16,524 nucleotides of DNA from CAZWMK01 sp964635065. GTDB taxonomy: Bacteria; Pseudomonadota; Alphaproteobacteria; Sphingomonadales; Sphingomonadaceae. Positions 14,833-16,524 of the stretch are shown here, one piece after another. Made by a program: the position numbers and the translations under genes. Location: positions 1 to 16,524 of the forward strand of contig CAZWMK010000043.1 of NCBI GenBank assembly GCA_964635065.1, given 5' to 3'. The notes under the pieces are model-generated. The model was not told the origin of the DNA. It saw only the letters and a list, made by a program, of their open reading frames with translations, and searched no databases. How positions within the stretch are numbered: position 1 is the stretch's first letter; every line of letters begins with the position of its first letter.

Positions 14833-16107
14833 CTATTCCCGCGCGGCTGACCAGGCGCGCACCGTCGTGACAATCGCGTTGGCAAGACAGGCGACGTCTT
14901 CGGCGTCAGCCACAAGTGGCGGCGTCGTGTAAACGACATCGCCAAAAGGCCGCAACCAGACCCCGCATTCAACGAAGCGCGCGCTCCACCAGCCGGGATC
15001 GCCCGGCATATCGAGTTGGACGACCCCGAGTGCGCCGCGCACACGCACATCGACAACACCGGGCAGACCGCAAAGTGGCGCAAGCATGGCAGAAAGCTGC
15101 TCCCCGATTGCCCGCGCCTGCGCAACGCGCGGTTCGCTTGCAAACAGGTCGAGCGAAGCATTGGCCGCCGCGCATGCCAACGCATTGCCCATATATGTCG
15201 GGCCATGCATCAACGCGTGGCCGGGTTTGTCGCTCAGGAACGCGTCAAAAACGCGACGGCTGGCGATGGTCGCCGCCAAGGGCAGGGTACCCCCCGTCAA
15301 TGCCTTCGACAGCGTGACGATATCGGGCACGACACCGGTCGCATCACAGACGAATAGGCCCTCGCCCAATCGGCCGAAACCGACGAAAATCTCGTCGAAA
15401 ATCAAAAGAAGATCATGTTTGTCGGCAAGAATGCGCAGGTTTCGAAGCGTTTGGACATCGTGGAAGCGCATACCGCCCGCGCCCTGCACCAAAGGCTCGA
15501 CCATGATTGCGGCACAACCACCGCCCTGTTCGGTCAACACGGCATCCAGAGCTGCGAAACTGTCGGGATCGGTGGGCAGATCGCAGATCATCTGTTGCGC
15601 CAGCACGCCGGAAAACAGGCTGTGCATGCCTTCTTCGGGGTCGCAGACACTCATCGTGGCGAAGGTGTCGCCATGATAGCCGCCCCTGAAGCTGATGAAG
15701 CGCGGGCGGCGGCGGCCCTTGTTGAGCCAATATTGCACTGCCATCTTCATGGCGACTTCGACCGAAACCGAACCGGATTCAGAAAAGAAGACATGGCCGA
15801 GGTCACCCGGCAACAGGTCGGCGAGACGCGCGGCAAGGCGATAGGCCTGTTCATGCGCCAGACCACCCAGCATGACATGCGGCAAGCGCTCGGCCTGCGC
15901 CTTCACGGCATCGACGATGACCGGATGGCCATAGCCGTGCGCCGCTGTCCACCACGAGGCCACACCATCAATCAGGCTGCGGCCATCGGCGAGATGGAGA
16001 TGCACGCCATTTGCCCCCACCACGGGCAGCGGCGGGCGGGCGTTTTTCATCTGGGTATAGGGCAGCCACACATGGCCCTGTCCCCGGGCCAACCAGTCAG
16101 GTGTCAA
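14833..16107 (-). CDS. bioA: Adenosylmethionine-8-amino-7-oxononanoate aminotransferase BioA
   Basis: BioA converts 8-amino-7-oxononanoate to 7,8-diaminononanoate, using S-adenosylmethionine as amino donor, between the BioF and BioD steps. The 424 residues carry the BioA-specific sites: Tyr17 in HVWLPYTQM, Trp52-Trp53 in VASWWTAAHGYGHP, Tyr144 in FRGGYHGDTFATMSV, Asp238 in LLIFDEIFVGFGR and the PLP lysine Lys268 in LSKALTGG. The C-terminal VWLRPFGDVVYTTPP holds the substrate-binding Arg. The start codon is TTG (CAA at 16105-16107 on the plus strand), and its TTGA overlaps the stop of the upstream dehydrogenase by 4 bases; there is only a weak GGCGGG before it. The other biotin genes lie about 5.4 kb away on the opposite strand. 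Confidence 0.96.
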   Translation of the reverse strand: MTPDWLARGQGHVWLPYTQMKNARPPLPVVGANGVHLHLADGRSLIDGVASWWTAAHGYGHPVIVDAVKAQAERLPHVMLGGLAHEQAYRLAARLADLLPGDLGHVFFSESGSVSVEVAMKMAVQYWLNKGRRRPRFISFRGGYHGDTFATMSVCDPEEGMHSLFSGVLAQQMICDLPTDPDSFAALDAVLTEQGGGCAAIMVEPLVQGAGGMRFHDVQTLRNLRILADKHDLLLIFDEIFVGFGRLGEGLFVCDATGVVPDIVTLSKALTGGTLPLAATIASRRVFDAFLSDKPGHALMHGPTYMGNALACAAANASLDLFASEPRVAQARAIGEQLSAMLAPLCGLPGVVDVRVRGALGVVQLDMPGDPGWWSARFVECGVWLRPFGDVVYTTPPLVADAEDVACLANAIVTTVRAWSAARE

Positions 16108-16524
16108 CGCGTCTGCCCGCCATCGACGACGAACACCGAACCATGGACAAAGCTGGCGCAGGGGCTGAGCAGGAAGGCCGTGGCCGTCGCCACTTCTTCG
16201 GGTGTGCCGAAACGCTGCATCGGCACGTCCTGCCGGATCCAGTCCATGATCTTGTCACCGTCGCGCTGGACGATTTCATCCCATGCGCCGCCCGGAAACA
16301 TGATGTTGCCGGGGGCAACCGCGTTAATCCGCACATTGTGCGGTCCGGTCAGCTTGGCCATCGCCTTCGTCAGATGATTGATTCCCGCCTTGGCCGTCGA
16401 ATAGGCAAGGGGCGGTCCGATGGCGGCAAGACCGGCGATCGAACTGATGAAAACAAAAGACCCTTGCTGACGCGGCAGCATCCGACGGGTAGCGCCGCGC
16501 GCAAGGCGATAGGCAGAGTCGAGA
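16104..16524 (-). CDS. SDR-family oxidoreductase (3' part)
   Basis: This is the C-terminal 139 residues of a short-chain dehydrogenase/reductase; the frame is open to the right edge, so the 5' end with the nucleotide-binding Gly motif is outside the window. The ATG at 16481 is internal. SFVFISSIAGLAA holds the catalytic Ser region, LAYSTAKAGINHLTKA the Tyr-x-x-x-Lys pair, and VRINAVAPGNI the loop after it. The end, FGTPEEVATATAFLLS followed by VHGSVFVVDGGQTR, is typical of FabG-like enzymes. The substrate cannot be told. The stop overlaps the TTG start of bioA, so the two are probably translated together. Confidence 0.92.
   Translation of the reverse strand, partial: LDSAYRLARGATRRMLPRQQGSFVFISSIAGLAAIGPPLAYSTAKAGINHLTKAMAKLTGPHNVRINAVAPGNIMFPGGAWDEIVQRDGDKIMDWIRQDVPMQRFGTPEEVATATAFLLSPCASFVHGSVFVVDGGQTR

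Overview
The window is a gene-dense, GC-rich stretch from an alphaproteobacterium, probably of the order Sphingomonadales. The evidence is a gcrA cell-cycle regulator gene (a family known from Alphaproteobacteria), the gene order sufB-C-D-S-T-A, start codons that mostly overlap the preceding stop, and strong GC bias at third codon positions. The genus cannot be fixed from the sequence alone. A run of ten N at 5460-5469 shows that this is a draft assembly.

Layout. (1) 2-4592: the 3' part of sufB followed by sufC, sufD, sufS, sufT and sufA, each overlapping its neighbour. This is a single translationally coupled operon for Fe-S cluster assembly. (2) 4593-4818: a 226-base gap with no gene. It holds an 8-bp inverted repeat and a weak promoter-like pair, and is probably both the end of suf and the leader of the next gene. 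(3) 4819-6186: a RhlE-type DEAD-box RNA helicase with a Gly/Arg-rich tail, interrupted by the N run. (4) 6230-9477: a tight biotin operon of bioF, an alpha/beta-hydrolase in the place of bioH, bioC and bioD. It ends at a long GC-rich hairpin shared with the convergent gcrA gene. (5) 9530-10255 (minus): gcrA. (6) 10337-11173: an ABC-2 type permease with no ATPase beside it, divergent from gcrA across an 81-base region that contains nested inverted repeats and a GANTC site. (7) 11305-14332: argD, argF and hslO (Hsp33), preceded by a leader with two dyads, a sigma70-like promoter and a terminator-like hairpin. (8) 14382-14828: a small exported cysteine-containing protein, probably DUF3617-like, with a dyad over an extended -10 promoter and a likely leaderless start. 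(9) 14833-16524 (minus): bioA, and upstream of it the 3' part of a short-chain dehydrogenase gene that overlaps bioA by 4 bases.

How the genes fit together. BioC and the hydrolase would make pimeloyl-ACP by the methyl-ester route. BioF, BioA and BioD then build dethiobiotin. BioB, the last enzyme, is an Fe-S protein and is not in the window; the SUF system nearby makes the type of cofactor it needs. The biotin genes are split into two transcription units about 5 kb apart on opposite strands. ArgD and ArgF are consecutive steps of arginine synthesis.

Most of the window is ordinary core metabolism. The points most worth a second look are the BioH/BioG-like hydrolase, the argD leader, the dyads at the gcrA/permease and DUF3617-like promoters, the orphan permease, and the SDR coupled to bioA. 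I did not find a convincing new multi-gene system.
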